Assembly (NCBI GenBank): GCA_023014365.1
Contig: JAEBUN010000040.1
Coordinates: forward strand, 62,001-126,000
Source: Lepiota brunneoincarnata
Taxonomy: Eukaryota > Basidiomycota > Agaricomycetes > Agaricales > Agaricaceae
Length of the DNA stretch: 64,000 nucleotides
Reading direction: 5' to 3'
Part shown: positions 1 to 12,055 of the stretch, piece by piece
Position numbering within the stretch: position 1 is the first letter of the stretch
Layout: each line of letters opens with the position of its first letter
Translations under genes and position numbers: made by a program
The notes under the pieces: model-generated
Databases searched by the model: none
Told to the model about the DNA's origin: nothing
What the model saw: only the letters and a program-made list of their open reading frames with translations

Positions 1-2706
1 AGACTGCTTTAGCTGTAAAACGAGTAGGGCAGATAGCTTCAATAAAAGCCTTAGCACCAAGATGAATAGTATGCTCAATGCATCTTCAATTTAAAACATA
101 TCAGAATAAAATATAAACCAAATCAAAAATCACTCACCTAATACGCCGCTTACGAGCAATCCACCTGTTTGAAGGTGTGTCAAGTGTACGTTGAAGCACC
201 TTGAGAGCTTTGTCATTTGCTGAAGCATTATCAGTAGTAATCCAACCAATCTATAAATCATCAATTAGTTGAAGTCATTTAAAAATCATAAATCAATACT
301 TTGGATTGAATTTTGTACTCATTGAAAACACCAAGAACAACTGCTGCCAAATTCTCACCACCATGGTTGCCTTCAATCTCAGGAAAACCTATAAGGTGTG
401 ACTTCAGCCTCCAGATATGTGGTTGATCAGGAGGAGAAGCAATGTATTGAACAGTAATGGCAAGAAAAGGTTTCATATCTTCTGTAGTCCACCCATCAAA
501 TGTGGAAGATATTTGTCCTGGTTGATTCTGAGATATAGTCAGTACCAATACTAGAAGATATGTCAAAAAAATATACCTGAAGGACTTTTGAAAGACGGTG
601 GACCACAATCTTTGCTTTGTGTTTCACCTCTTCTGACATCTTGGTATGGTGAGGAATATCACTTTCCCTTGTTGATGGTCGCTGATAAATAAGAAGCTTG
701 CGGAATGATGGCTGATCTACAGCTGTGAAAGGCTGGAGAAATAATTAGCTCCAAATCATCAAGAATGAATGTGGAACCTTACCTGATCATCCTCAACTAG
801 CCAATGAGTTAAATGCTCAATAAGCCCTTCCTTTGTCCACTTCACAGTTGGCACTATGAATGTATCAAGTGTTTTCTGGGCAGTCACACTCTCCTTGTCA
901 GTTGGTTTAAATACACCAGACCTCTCAGCTTCAGCAAGTGTGACAGGATGAGGCACAAAATCCAACTCCTGGGCTCGCATCATATAAAATTCACCATGTG
1001 TCTTCCAATTCCTGATAAACCAATGAAAAAAGAGTATAGATTTTAGAAACAACTTTACATACCGCCCAATATGTTTACGACGAGTTGTTACACTCCCAGT
1101 CATCCAAATACTCTTATCAGGATCACACCCTTCTTGTTTTGCAAGATGACTACAGGATCCACATATGTTAGAAGTGAAGTAATACAAGAACAAGTTTACT
1201 TACCAGCAGATCTCACACCACCACCCCTTTATCTGAACACCATCTTTTAAATGTTCTTCCATCTGCCAGCATGCCCGAATGTCTTTGGTTTGCTCATTGC
1301 AGCCACGATGAGCATGTTTTCGCTCGAAAAAAATAAATTAGTATGCCAATAAGCTATTAAACATATTAAATATAACTTACCAGTGGGATAGTATCTATTT
1401 CTTTATCATCTTCCTGAGTAAGTTCCTCTGTCTTTCCATCCTCATCATTTACTCCTTCTTCCTCTTCATCACTGACAACAACAGCTGGCTTCTTTCGAAC
1501 TCTCCCTGACTCTGTGGCTGAGCGCTTTCGTTTTGTTTGTCCTATAAATAGCAGTTAGAACAAGCAAGAACTCTGCAGCCCAAACCTCACCTTCAACAGA
1601 ATGTACACATATAGTAGTAGTTTCCTCTATTTGTTCATCTTGATGTTCAATGTGGAGCCATACAAGTCAAAGAGGCCATAGTATTGATTATGAGTCAACA
1701 TAGAGCCATAGTATCAATTTGTGAGTCAACATGGAGCCAGAGTATCAATTTACGAGTCAACGAGAGCCAGGGTATCAATTTATGAGTCAATGTGGAGCCA
1801 GGGTATCAATTTACAAGTCAACGAGGGCCAGGGTATCAATTTACAAGTCAACGAGGGCCAGGGTATCAATTTACGAGTCAACGTGGAGCCAAGGTATCAA
1901 TTTACAAGTCAATGAGGGCCAGGGTATCAATTTACGAGTCAACGTGGAGCCAGGGCATCAATTCATGAGTCAACGAGGGCCAGGATATCAATTTACGAGT
2001 CAATGAGGGCCAGGGTATCAATTTACGAGTCAACGTGGAGCCAGGGCATCAATTCATGAGTCAACGAGGGCCAGGATATCAATTTACGAGTCAATGTGGA
2101 GCCAGGGTATCATTTTACAAGTTGAGGAGGCCATGATATTGATTTTCGAGTGAACGTGGAGCCGTAATATTGATTTTCGAGTGAATATGGAGTTATATGG
2201 GTGGTGGGCAATTAATGGAGGTATTTCGTCAGCATGGGAAATAGGATAGAGGTAGGTATGCTTACCTTCATTATCAGTAATGTTTGAAGCCTGTGAAGTG
2301 GCTGCCTGATCTTCTTCAGGAGGACCAGCTGCCTCCACTGACTCTTTCAGGGGTGTGTTGTCTTGCTTCGAGGCTGTAAGACATATCAGATATTGATTAA
2401 AACATGGAGGACAGGGGCCAGACCTTTTTGAGGTGGAAAAAAAGCGGTGAGAGTGACCAGACCTGGGTCTGGATCCCCTCGAGCCTTCCATGTTGGTTTG
2501 GAGGTGCGTTGACTGGGGAGACGTTGACTAGCAACACGCCGTGCCAGCTGTTTACCCTTGAGTCCTTGAGATTCATGGGTCGGCTCGAGGGTGTCACTTG
2601 CAGGAGGGAGGGGCGTTGTTTCAGCACTCGGTGAGTAATTCCAATCGATCTCGGAGGCCTCCTTGAGCGAACCGTCCAGATTTAGCGCACAGTTGTCTTC
2701 GGACAT
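1..2706 (-). CDS. hAT transposase, 5' part, runs off the left edge
   Basis: This encodes a cut-and-paste transposase of the hAT superfamily. Exons that keep frame with GT-AG introns are 2706-2424, 2373-2266, 1638-1591, 1541-1381 and 1322-1204, followed by more exons down to position 1. Exons 1-3 are low-complexity. Exon 4 has a basic stretch (KRKRSATESG) and an acidic stretch. Exons 5-6 hold a BED-like zinc motif (WWCEIC then CDPDKS...TTRRKHIGR). Further on are hAT hallmarks: FDGWTTEDMKPFLAIT, then TTDNASANDKALKVLQ, then HTIHLGAKAFIEAI. The catalytic C-terminus and the hAT dimerisation region lie outside the window. I chose the ATG at 2706 because it opens the first exon and precedes a chain of phase-consistent exons. 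No stop was seen in the exons checked, so the gene may be intact. The family call is established motif knowledge; activity is unknown. Confidence 0.8.
1680..2190. repeat. 30-31 bp minisatellite in a hAT intron
   Basis: About 16 tandem units of 30-31 bp, of the type GAGTCAACG(T)GGAGCCAGGG followed by TATCAATTTAC. They sit inside the intron between exon 2 (ends 2266) and exon 3 (starts 1638) of the hAT gene. Units alternate between a 'gagggcc' and a 'gtggagcc' form and include local duplications of 2-3 units. Because 30 is a multiple of three, open frames cross the array in several phases, but they are not genes. Confidence 0.9.
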
Positions 2707-2829
2707 GATAAGCACAGGACACGTGGGATTTGGCAGTGTTGATAGCGTGGGGGAAAGAGCGAGTGAAAAATCAACGAAGTCGGAACTTTGTTGATGTTTG
2801 GCAAGCACTGCCACTGCCACTGCAGCCCT

Positions 2830-3033
2830 CACCACCGATGGCCCTCAACTCATGCGTTCGAACGCGTTTGAATGCGTTCGGACGCGTTCAGGTAGGCTGG
2901 CCACAAGGCCGAACCTTGAACCGAGTCGACAGGCCTATGCCTGAACCTGAACCCGAACCGGACTGAACCTTTGGGTTCAGTTCAGGGGGTTCAGGTTCGA
3001 ACCGAAGTTCTGAACCGAACTTCGGCACCCCTA
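2830..3033. promoter_or_regulatory. hAT 5' subterminal region with GTTCG/GAACC repeats
   Basis: This stretch between the transposase start and the terminus is dense in short direct and inverted copies of GTTCG, GAACC and CGTTCG (for example 2853-2892 and 2942-3025). hAT transposases bind dispersed short subterminal motifs, so this is the expected position for such sites. The binding role is inferred from position and repetition only. Confidence 0.5.
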
Positions 3034-3035
3034 CT

Positions 3036-3911
3036 AAGAAGGAGCCTGCGTATAAGCACCAGGCCCCTATAGAGAGGAGTGTCGATGTGGAGGAAGTACT
3101 CAGCAGGGTATTGAAGCGAGAAGCCTCAGTATCGCATGGAGAACTCTTGGCATTGTCACCGATATACAGGAACGCTTATAGGGAGCGCATTATGAGAAAA
3201 CGGGTACCCACGAGTCAAAGCTTAATAGCAGGAGTAGGGCCCTGGGACGATGATACAGAAGATATAGAGATTAATAGTGGGCCAGTACAAGTCATGATAA
3301 CGGAGCTAGCAGACGGCACTCGGAAGTATGATACAGTGCTCCAAGAAGGCTCGGCAACCCAAGCCTGGGTAGCGCAGGATCCAATCATGCAGTACTTGGA
3401 GTCACTTCCTCGAAGAGACAGGGGACGGCAAGTGTTTATTGCGAAAGAATGCGAGCCATTGAGAGTAGTGCCAACTCTGATAAATGGGATTCGGCAGGAA
3501 GAGGCCTTGCTAGATAGCGGGTCACAGATCGTCTCCATGAGTCAGGAAGCGGCGATTGCATGTCAAGTTTCTTGGGATCCAGATACTACGATAAATTTGC
3601 AGAGTGCGAATGGGCAGGTTGAAAAGACTTGTGGACTGGCAAAGAACGTAGGCTTTACCTGCGGGGGAGTCACAATCTATTTGCAAGTTCACATCGTTCG
3701 TAACCCCGCGTATCGAGTACTCTTGGGACGACCCTTTGATGTAATGACGGCTAGCAAAGTCAGGAATAGCGCCAGTGGCGAGCAAACCTTGGTTATTACG
3801 GACCCAAATACCAGAGAACGGGCTGTGTTACCAACTTATGCTCGAGGAGAGTGTAATCCTCCTAAGCTTAGGGAAAACAGTCAAAATTTTCAAGAAACCT
3901 CGATGAGTTGA
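3036..3911 (+). pseudogene. Gypsy-1 gag C-terminus and retropepsin, 5' truncated
   Basis: The frame is open from the hAT boundary at 3036; the first internal ATG is at 3087. The protein contains a pepsin-like retroviral protease site, ALLDSGSQIVSMS, followed by the conserved strand YRVLLGRPFDVM, typical of the protease of fungal gypsy elements. It matures the element's own Gag and Pol. It ends at TGA 3909-3911, and the pol frame overlaps it by a few bases in a different phase. This could be a programmed or accidental frameshift. The N-terminal gag is cut off by the hAT insertion, so the copy cannot make a normal polyprotein. Confidence 0.75.
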
Positions 3912-6900
3912 CTGAGGGACAAGGAGAGGTGGCTTGTATAATAGACTATGATGATGAGAAGGGCCCTGTCGTCGCACAAACACTAAGCTTAGCAAAAGGA
4001 AGCTTCTCAGAGGCCGAGCTACAGCTAATGTTCATTGACCGAGTCATACGCGATGAGGACTGCCCACAGGAAGATAGAGCAACGGCGTTATCGTGCCTAG
4101 GGCACATCGCCAACGCACAGGATACGGAGGGTCAGGGAATGACTGTCTTCGAAACTGAAGGGGATGACGAAGATATTGTACAATGCCTGGCTGGGAAGAA
4201 ATATAAACCAGTCGCTTTAAAAGTGAGGCCAGTGTTAGGTGATTTACCGGAGAAATTCAGGATAAAACGAGAAATAAAAGGGGATCCGCTGGCAGAAATG
4301 CCTAAGCTTAGCATGCATCCTCCAGAGTTTGTCCCGACAGGCAGATATACGGAGGAGCGCAAGCTTAAGCTGGATGAAGCCCATGCAGGGGATCTCTTGT
4401 GGCCAGAAGAAAGAAAGCTGATGCACCAAGTCATGATGCTTCAGGAAAGGGCATTCGCATGGACAGATGAGGAGAGGGGATGTTTTAGGGAAGACTTCTT
4501 CCCGCCGATCGAGATACCGACGGTAGAACATACTCCGTGGGTGGAGAAGCCCATTCCGATTCCACCAGCGATCTATGATGAAGTCTGTGCCATTATAAAG
4601 AGAAAGATTAGTGCTGGTGTATACGAGCCGTCGAACTCATCCTATAGATCCCGATGGTTCTGTGTGGTGAAGAAAGATGGGAAAAGTTTGAGACTGGTAC
4701 ACAGCTTGGAGCCGCTGAACAGAGTGACGATAGCGCATTCAGGACTGCCGCCAGCAACGGAAGATTTGGCGATGCACTTTGCAGGCAGAGCTTGCGGAGG
4801 CATTCTGGATCTATATGTTGGCTATGACGAGTGACTGTTAGCTGAGTTGTCTCGGGACTTAACAACGTTCCAGACGCCTTTTGGAGCGCTACGCTTAGTG
4901 ACATTACCCATGGGATGGACCAACTCAGTGCCTATATTCCATGAGGATGTAACAGCGATCCTAGCCAGTGAGATACCAGAATACACGATGCCGTACATAG
5001 ATGATGTACCTATCAGAGGGCCGAAAACTAGATATGAGTTGCCAGATGGCACGGAAGAGACGTTGAAAGAGAACCCAGGGATCCGAAGATTTGTATGGGA
5101 ACATATGCAGACCGTCAATAGGATTCTACAGAGGATGAAATACGTAGGAGGGACCTTCTCTGGGCCCAAGATGACTATCTGCGCTGATGAAATCACCGTG
5201 GTGGGTTTTGAATGCTCATATAAAGGACGGTTGCCTGCTACAGACACCATTGGGAAGATATTAAGATGGGGGGATTGCGAGAATGTCTCCGAGCTAAGGG
5301 GTTTTCTAGGAACAGCTACGCGCTGCAGGAATCATATCCCAAAGTTCATAGCCATAGCGGCACCTCTGTACGAAAAGCTTAAAAAAGGGCAAGAGTTTGA
5401 GTGGGGAGAAAACGAACGGAAAGCGCAGCAGGAGCTGAAAGATGCGATTCAGCGCTGTTTCCCGACCAGGAACCCCGAATTTCCGAGTAAACAACCCATA
5501 GTAGTAGCCGTGGATACCTCATGGAGGGCGGTGGGATACTACATATATCAGAGAGATGGAGAAGACGCTAAGCTTATACATTATGTGAAGTTTGGGTCAA
5601 TATTATTGGATGAAAGACAGCAGAGATACTCTCAGCCCAAGCGAGAGCTATGTGGCTTAAGAATGGTGCTGGAACAAGAGAAATATTTACTGTGGGGATC
5701 AAGAAACTTAGTGGTGGAGACGGATGCGAAGTTTCTCTTCGGGATGTTAAACAACCCAGGGAAGCTCCCGAATGCCACAGTAAACCGCTGGGTGGACTTC
5801 ATTAGGTCGTTCCACTTCACGCTAGTACACAAAGAAGGGAAGAACTTTGGACCGGACGGACTGTCCAGGCGACGCTACTATCCCGGTGATGAGACAGCCC
5901 GTCGCTTCGACGATGGATCCGAGGATGAAGGAGAGGAGTTCGAACTGATCAAAGAAGATCCAGGGGCCACAGATCCTTTACCCTTGGAAGCCTTCTGCGA
6001 TGAGATCGACAGTCGCTCTGGCTTCAACCAGGGTCTGGCGCGTGATGTGTATGATTTTGAGTATGAGCTGGATCAAGCCCAGGAAGAGTACTTGGATGAA
6101 CAACAGGCTAAGCTTAGGGTTATAGAAGACCCAGCCTGTCCAGAAAACCATCGACAAGTACTAAGCTTAATGACAGATGTCAGGCTAGTGCCAGATTTCG
6201 AAGAGGAAAAGTCGGCCGAGATAGAGGAAACATATGATGAGTCGCGCAGGACAGATACAGCGCGAATACAAGATGAAAGGATACCCAAAGTCAGGGAATA
6301 CCTGAAAACAGGGGGCAGTAGCGCAGCTGAAGGCTTGGATGAGCCAGATCTGCGTAAGCTTAAGCATATGGTAGAGCATTTCTTCTTGGATAAAGAGGGG
6401 AGGCTGTATAGGACGAGTCCTAGCGGTCAGCATCAGCTAGTAGTGGATAAGGAGCAACGTATGTATATGTTGCGAGCCAGCCACGACTTCCTAGGGCACA
6501 GAGGAATATACGCAACCACTAAGCTTATAACGCAGAGGTTCTGGTGGCCGGAAGTTGAAGGAGACGTAGCTTGGTATGTGCAATCGTGCCATCTATGCCA
6601 GCAACGGCAAAAGGTGATCATCGAGACGCCGCCAATAGTAACGCCCACGCCGTCGATATTCCAAGTGCTACATGTGGACACACTACATATGACGCCAAGT
6701 TCTAATGGGTGTAGTTATATTGTGCATGGAAGGTGTGGACTGTCATCTTGGATGGAGGCAAAGGCGTTGAGAAAAGAGAACGCCAGTTCGATCGCGCAGT
6801 GGTTATTCGAAGATATCATTTGCCGATGGGGCTGTATAGTGAAGATTGTCACGGACAACGGTTCTCCATTTAAGAAAGCTGTTCGATGGCTGGAAGAAAA

Positions 6901-7657
6901 ATATGGGATAAAGGGAGTAACGATATCTCCTTACAATTCCAAAGCGAACGGGATTATTGAGCGACCCCACTGGGATGTGCGACAAATGTTGTACAAAGCT
7001 ACAGATGGAGACGTCAAAAAGTGATATTGGCACCTACCGCACGTTATGTGGGCAGATCGGATCACCATTAGAAAAGGAATGGGGTGTTCCCCGTACTTTT
7101 TGGTAACCGGAGCGCACCCGACGCTACCTTTGGATGTCAAAGAGGCCACTTGGCTGGTGCAGCTACCGAATAAGTACTTGACCACGGCCGAGTTGATAGG
7201 ATATCGAGCTCAGGCTTTGGCAAAACATGTTCAGCATGTTGAGGAGATGTGTCAGCGTGTTTCAGACACTAAGCTTAGCAAGGCTTGGGAAATGGAACGG
7301 CAAGCAGCGCATAAGATAAAAGACTATCGCTTCGGCGCGGGAGATTTAGTATTAGTGAGAAATACGGCTATAGAGAGCTCAGCAGACAGGAAGATGAAAC
7401 CCAGGTATCTAGGACCCATGGTGGTCATATCTAGATCAAAGGGAGGATCTTATATCCTGGCAGAGTTGGACGGTTCGGTATGGCAGAATAAAGTGGCGGC
7501 GTTCAGAGTAATTCCCTACTTAGCCAGGAAACATATACCGTTGCCGCCGGAATTACAAGAGTTGATAGATCTGTCGCCAGAGGGACTGAAGACCCTGGAG
7601 GAGACTACTGAGGATGAGCCTAGTGACAGATGGGAGCTGGAAGAGTTGGAAGGATAG
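3908..7657 (+). pseudogene. Gypsy-1 pol: reverse transcriptase, RNase H, integrase
   Basis: One reading frame carries the whole pol but is cut by TGA at 4832-4834 and TGA at 7022-7024. Recognisable parts are the RT with the catalytic box as PYIDDVPI (near 4990), RNase H (VVAVDTSWRAVGYYIYQ), the integrase zinc domain (HDFLGHRG then CHLCQQRQK), the integrase core (LHVDTLHM, VTDNGSPF, then NGIIERPHW) and a C-terminal tail ending EELEG. The first stop lies in the context GYDE-stop-LLAEL, where a CGA to TGA change would explain it. The second lies before [11 protein letters not shown]. Both are transitions of the kind left by cytosine deamination. The element could not move by its own pol unless these stops are read through. 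Confidence 0.88.
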
Positions 7658-7735
7658 AAAAAAAACCTGATATTGTGGACAGAACTATCTACTTATCGAC
7701 GGAAAACTATCCTAGGGACTGTAAAAGCGTTAAGC

Positions 7736-9083
7736 TTAAGTGGGGAGGGGCTTGTCCAAGTCGGAGAGGTTGCGCAAAAGACTTTTGAGACGGATGCGCT
7801 CTTGAATGAGGAATTGGAACCTCTTTAAGTTAGCTTCGAGCGAGGGAATAGCCTCGATGAAGTCCCGGCTGAGCAAATTGAGGTCGCATTTGACAGACCG
7901 AGCGTCGTCACTGCGAGATTCAGACTTGTACTCGTCGCAAGAGTGAGACAGGAGGTTTTGGAGTTCCTGGAGCAAACGAGCTGCCCGGGAAAAGTGTCAG
8001 AACCGCTAAGCTTAACGAACAGAAGTGAGAAATTGCCCACCGGATAAGCCTGCGAAGGTGCGCTCATCAGAAGCAGACTCGGTACGGGCGCGTTTGGCAG
8101 TATTGGCGCTGGCTTTGGCTAGAACCTGTTCAGCCCGGACATAACAGCAGTGTTTAGTGTTCATATTGGGAACTTGACAATAGGGAAGAAGACGGACAGA
8201 GCCTTTAGACGATGAGGACTTTTTGACAGTCTCCTAGAGAGAGAGGAAGTCAGAATCAGTGGTTGGGGGGAGTGGAGCTGGCGCACCACGTCGGAGGTAG
8301 ACAAACGACGCTTGCGATAAGGCGGAACTACACGAACCTCTTCGACGATAGCTTGAGAGACCTCCTCGTCGACCATCATGTCCTGAAGGCGAGCGATGAT
8401 CTCAGCCAATGTAATAGGTTGAGAAGCAGCTAGATTACCGTGTTAGCACCAGTTGCTCGGGAGTTGGAGGCACTATTCATACTCTCCACAGGCTCGGTAT
8501 CGGTGTCTACCACAACAGCAGCAGAGATAGGGGCCTTGCGACCCTTGCGAGGCTAAGCTTATGCATGAGAAGACAATTTGAAGCCAAAAGAACGCTAAGC
8601 TTACGCGTTTGGGGACAGCAGAGCCTTCGGCAACGTTGGAGGAAGTAGAGCCAGTCGTGGACGACGGGTTCTGAGCCTCTTCGGTACGGGTTTTGTGGGA
8701 TTCTTCAGAGCGGACGCGATTAATGCGGCTACAGCATTCAGAGAGCGCCTTATAGATCGCGGGCATCTCATAAGACGAATGGTAGTTGTTTTGGTAAATT
8801 TCGTAGAGCTTGCGAATACGGAAGACGTAGTCTTGGTTGACATGAAGCTTGATAGCTTCATTATCCTCCGATAACGCTTCAATATAAGCAGACTAGAAAT
8901 GATTGAGGAACAGCGAGAGAAGCATGAATAGAATAGACATACCCCAGGGGCGTCGAATGCGAGGAGAGCCTTCTCGACGAGGGGACGAGCGACTTGACCG
9001 TTTTGCAGGTGCTGAAGACGACCTTTGGTGTTGCTGATGAGATCGTCGAGCTCGACTTGAAGGTTGGGGATCGAAGAAGCCAT
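7736..9083 (-). CDS. Gypsy-1 antisense gene B, coiled-coil-type protein
   Basis: This multi-exon gene runs opposite to pol. Phase-consistent exons are 9083-8943, 8892-8605 and 8552-8439, then exons down to the stop at 7738-7736. The intron after exon 3 would be only 38 nt and is the least certain; the last intron probably uses the GTGGGC donor near 8035 and the CAG near 7982. The product is about 350 residues, helical and highly charged, with a basic patch (TAKRARTESASDE) and heptad-like stretches (SLEANLKRFQFLIQERIRLKSLLR). No known domain was recognised. The motif TAAGCTTA supplies the donor of intron 2 (8596-8603), its acceptor (8554-8561) and the stop codon (7731-7738). It lies just downstream of pol, tail to tail, inside the same retrotransposon. 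Confidence 0.6.
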
Positions 9084-9704
9084 TTTCTTACGAAGAGTGT
9101 CTGCTAGAATGAGACGTCGCTCCCTCGCTTTTATAAGAAAAGGCTGTCGGCAGTGATGATGAATCATGACGAGTGGATAAAGAGCACCCTCCACCCTAAG
9201 CTTATGACCTGAGAGGCCTAGGAAACCTGTAATCTTGAGTAGCCAGCCTTCGACAGACTAGCTGAACCACAGTTGCCTTATTGGGTAACAGGTCGCCAGG
9301 GTCTCGCGGTTATCAGTGTGCACAGGGATTCGGATGGAACGGTGAGGGCACCGATTTCAATTTGGCTAGGGGGAGACGGGCCCCAAGTGGCGCAAATGGC
9401 ACGTCAAACCCCGTGTACAGGCTGGTTCGGGTTCGGGCTTGTAAATGAAGCCGGAATGGATGACCGGTTCACTACACATGGCAAATCGTGGCGCGCTGAG
9501 ATGTCAATAAACATAGCAGAAGTATCAGAGAAATATCTGATGAGCGTATAAGCGGCTGGAAGCCTTAGCTTAGCTTGGGATATTCCAGAAGGGCCTTAAG
9601 CTTAACTCAGAAAGATACCAAGAGACAAGAATTGTTAAGCGAAATGTAACTATATACAGGACAAGAGGATATATTACATTCAAGAGAGGAAAGGGAAGCA
9701 GGCA

Positions 9705-11743
9705 CTAGTTCAAGTCCTCCAAGACAGACTCCGGATCCTGAGTCATCGGGAAAGCGAGGAAGAGGAGCGATTTGAGCTCCTCGAATTCTTCGTATGTCGG
9801 GACCCCCGGAAAGTTGTCAGCAAACTCGAAGAACGCCTGGACGTCTTTGAGGGACTCGGCCATACCCATCTCCACGAACGCCACGTCGTTACCGTCCAAG
9901 GCCGTCCTGGTAGCTTGCATCTCCTGGACGAACTGGTAGATTACACGGCGGTGGTGGAAGGCCGATGCCTCGTAGGCAACACGATTGGCCTCCAGACTGA
10001 CCAAGCTGGAGGACGCAACACGTGCGAAGGCAGCAAGATCTGGGAAATAAAAAGTAAATAAATGGGAAAAACAGTGAACAGAGAAACTTACGGTATTCAC
10101 TGGTCAGTGAGGACGTGACCAGGGCGTTCGCAACGCCAGCCGAGACTCGCGGATGGTCTGCGAAGGTACAGGGGTAGTTGTACAGGTCGCAGCTGCGACA
10201 CTTCTTACCCTTGCCCAGAGGCTCGCACTCCAATTTACGAGCGGCGCAAGTAGTGCACCGAGACCGAGGCGGCACGTACTAGGGAAGGGGCAAAACAGTT
10301 AATAAGGAAACACGAGAAAAACTTGGAGAACGTACCGAAAGCTGGCTAGCTGCCAGCAGCCTAGAAAAGTCCTCACAAAAGAGCGGGACTGGGTGCCAGT
10401 ATCCATGATCCCGGATTATTTCGGCTTCAGAACGTCGGATGCGCGCCCGGGGAGTATATTTCTTTGGGCGCGTGTTAGAGCTTTTCTTCGGTAGGGTTAC
10501 GCGCGCGCAACGCGACCCTGAAGGTCCGGCTTGGGGAGGCAAGGACTGGGATGTGTCTGGGACCACCGGGCTCGGCAAACGAGAGGGGACGGGGGTTGGA
10601 GAAGCTAAGAATGAGTCTTGAAAAACGAACGCCGGCTCCTGGGGAACAGGCGAAGGCTCCAAGAGGAGCTCCAAATCTGGAGAAGGCGAAGCCTCCGCGG
10701 GACTTGGGAGAGACTCGACTGAAGCAGAAGCCAAGTGAGGAAGCGAGGGCGTAGGACACCTGGGAGAGGCCAATGCGTTCCGCTCGACCAGGGTAGAGGA
10801 CCAGTTAAAAATTTTGAAGAGGTCTTCTTGGGAGACCTCTGGGACCGGAGAATGCGATGGCAAATTTGAACTCGCCAGGAACAGAGGCGACGGGGGCGGC
10901 GCAGATGACTGTGCACGTTGCTTGCCTTTGAGAGCGGCAGGGATACGAGCTATGAGGCACACTATTAGCAGGAGCGGAGAAATAAGCAGAAAAAGGCTTA
11001 AGCTTACGCGTAGAAGTAGCCGAAGAGGCTACAGGAGAGGAGGGGCGGTTTGTTGAAGGGCCCGGCACCTCTGAACCTGACGCAATACACAGGGGAGGGA
11101 GCACCAGCGAGCCTTCACCGTCCAGGGTGCGCAGAGAGACGGCGAGAGGAGGCAGCAACATTGAACTGGGCGGAGCCTCTGTGGATAATCCACCAGAGGG
11201 CCCGCCGACAGGAATACCTAACGAAAGTTCTGCGGACAATCTGGCAGAACTCTCGTCAGTTGGATTGCACAGTGACGCGATCGAGATGACGCGTCGCGGC
11301 ACAGGAGTGGACAGGGGAGTGGCCGGCCGAGAGGTTGGTTCGCGGGGCGGTGAGTACGGTGGGGGAGGGGTCCTATCCACACCTCCCTGGCGATTTCCAC
11401 AAGCTCCTCGTCCCACTCGCCCTCCTCTAGCTCTCCTAACACGTGGTGCTGGTGGTTCCCATTGAGGAAGGAGGTTGCGACGCGCCGGGAGGCGAATAGT
11501 GAGACCTAAGGACAAAGAAAGCATGAGGAAAACAACGAGAGCGAGAGAAAAGAGACTTACGTTGCGCAATTGACGAAGAGGGCGCGTCCTGAGAGGCCGG
11601 AGGGGCAGTGCTAGGCCCAGCGTAGTCTGAGGACAGTGTGAGGAAAAACAAAGATGATTGTAACACGAACTCTACTCACCAGAGGAGGAGTCCGTGTCTA
11701 CTTCGTATCGGGCACGTTTGCTGCTGCACGTGTTTCTGTCCAT
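9705..11743 (-). CDS. Gypsy-1 antisense gene A, Zn2Cys6 cluster protein
   Basis: Six exons join in frame with GT-AG introns: 11743-11680, 11626-11561, 11505-11008, 10949-10336, 10278-10092 and 10039-9705. They give 587 residues with no internal stop. Residues 1-400 are Pro/Ser-rich and low in complexity. A short conserved-looking stretch (RDHGYWHPVPLFCEDF) follows. Cysteines at about 422, 425, 432, 441, 444 and 451 fit C-X2-C-X6-C-X8-C-X2-C-X6-C, the fungal Gal4-type Zn(II)2Cys6 cluster, with a basic residue pattern (AARKLEC). The C-terminus (about 112 residues) is acidic and ends FPMTQDPESVLEDLN. By family knowledge this suggests a nuclear, DNA-binding protein; its target is unknown. It is intact although the element's pol is broken. 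A zinc-binding gag-like role is an alternative. Confidence 0.7.
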
Positions 11744-12055
11744 TGTTGATAGAAGTGGGCGTTAAGGAGTGATCTGCGAGCAGGATAAAACGAATAAAGA
11801 GTGAGAGGGAGAACGAAAGAGAGGAAACGAGACCTTGGGACATTTAAAAGACCCAATAAAGAGATAAAAATTTAAGCTATAGCAACAAGCAGTTGATCTA
11901 TACATTTAAACTCGGTGACATGACATCATTTGGAATAAGCTTAGCGAAAGTGCGCTACCCTCGAAGCTGGTGAACGTTCTAGACCATAGAGCGCGTCAGA
12001 GAGACTCAGATACTGCGAATTTGAAGGAGATAATGACTGAGGACAGTCAGCAATT
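11744..12055. other. Gypsy-1 noncoding spacer before the 3' LTR
   Basis: About 310 bp upstream of antisense gene A and before the polypurine tract, with no convincing open frame. It holds one TAAGCTTA palindrome at 11936-11943 and is the natural place for the antisense promoter. No specific promoter element could be identified. Confidence 0.4.

Larger units (their letters stand above)
1..3033 (-). mobile_element. hAT transposon, 5' portion, inserted in Gypsy-1
   Basis: The 5' terminus is read on the minus strand from about 3033 as TAGGGGTGCCG, the TAGGGGTG-type terminal inverted repeat common in hAT elements. Immediately beyond it, from 3036 on the plus strand, Gypsy-1 coding sequence starts mid-protein (KKEPAYKHQAP), so the transposon split the gypsy gag-protease region. 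The other end and the 8-bp target duplication are left of the window and cannot be checked. Confidence 0.72.

Noticed and set aside
1721..2006. Open frames translating to repeated YQFTSQ-type peptides
   Set aside because: They are produced by a 30-bp minisatellite that is open in several frames and lies inside a transposase intron.
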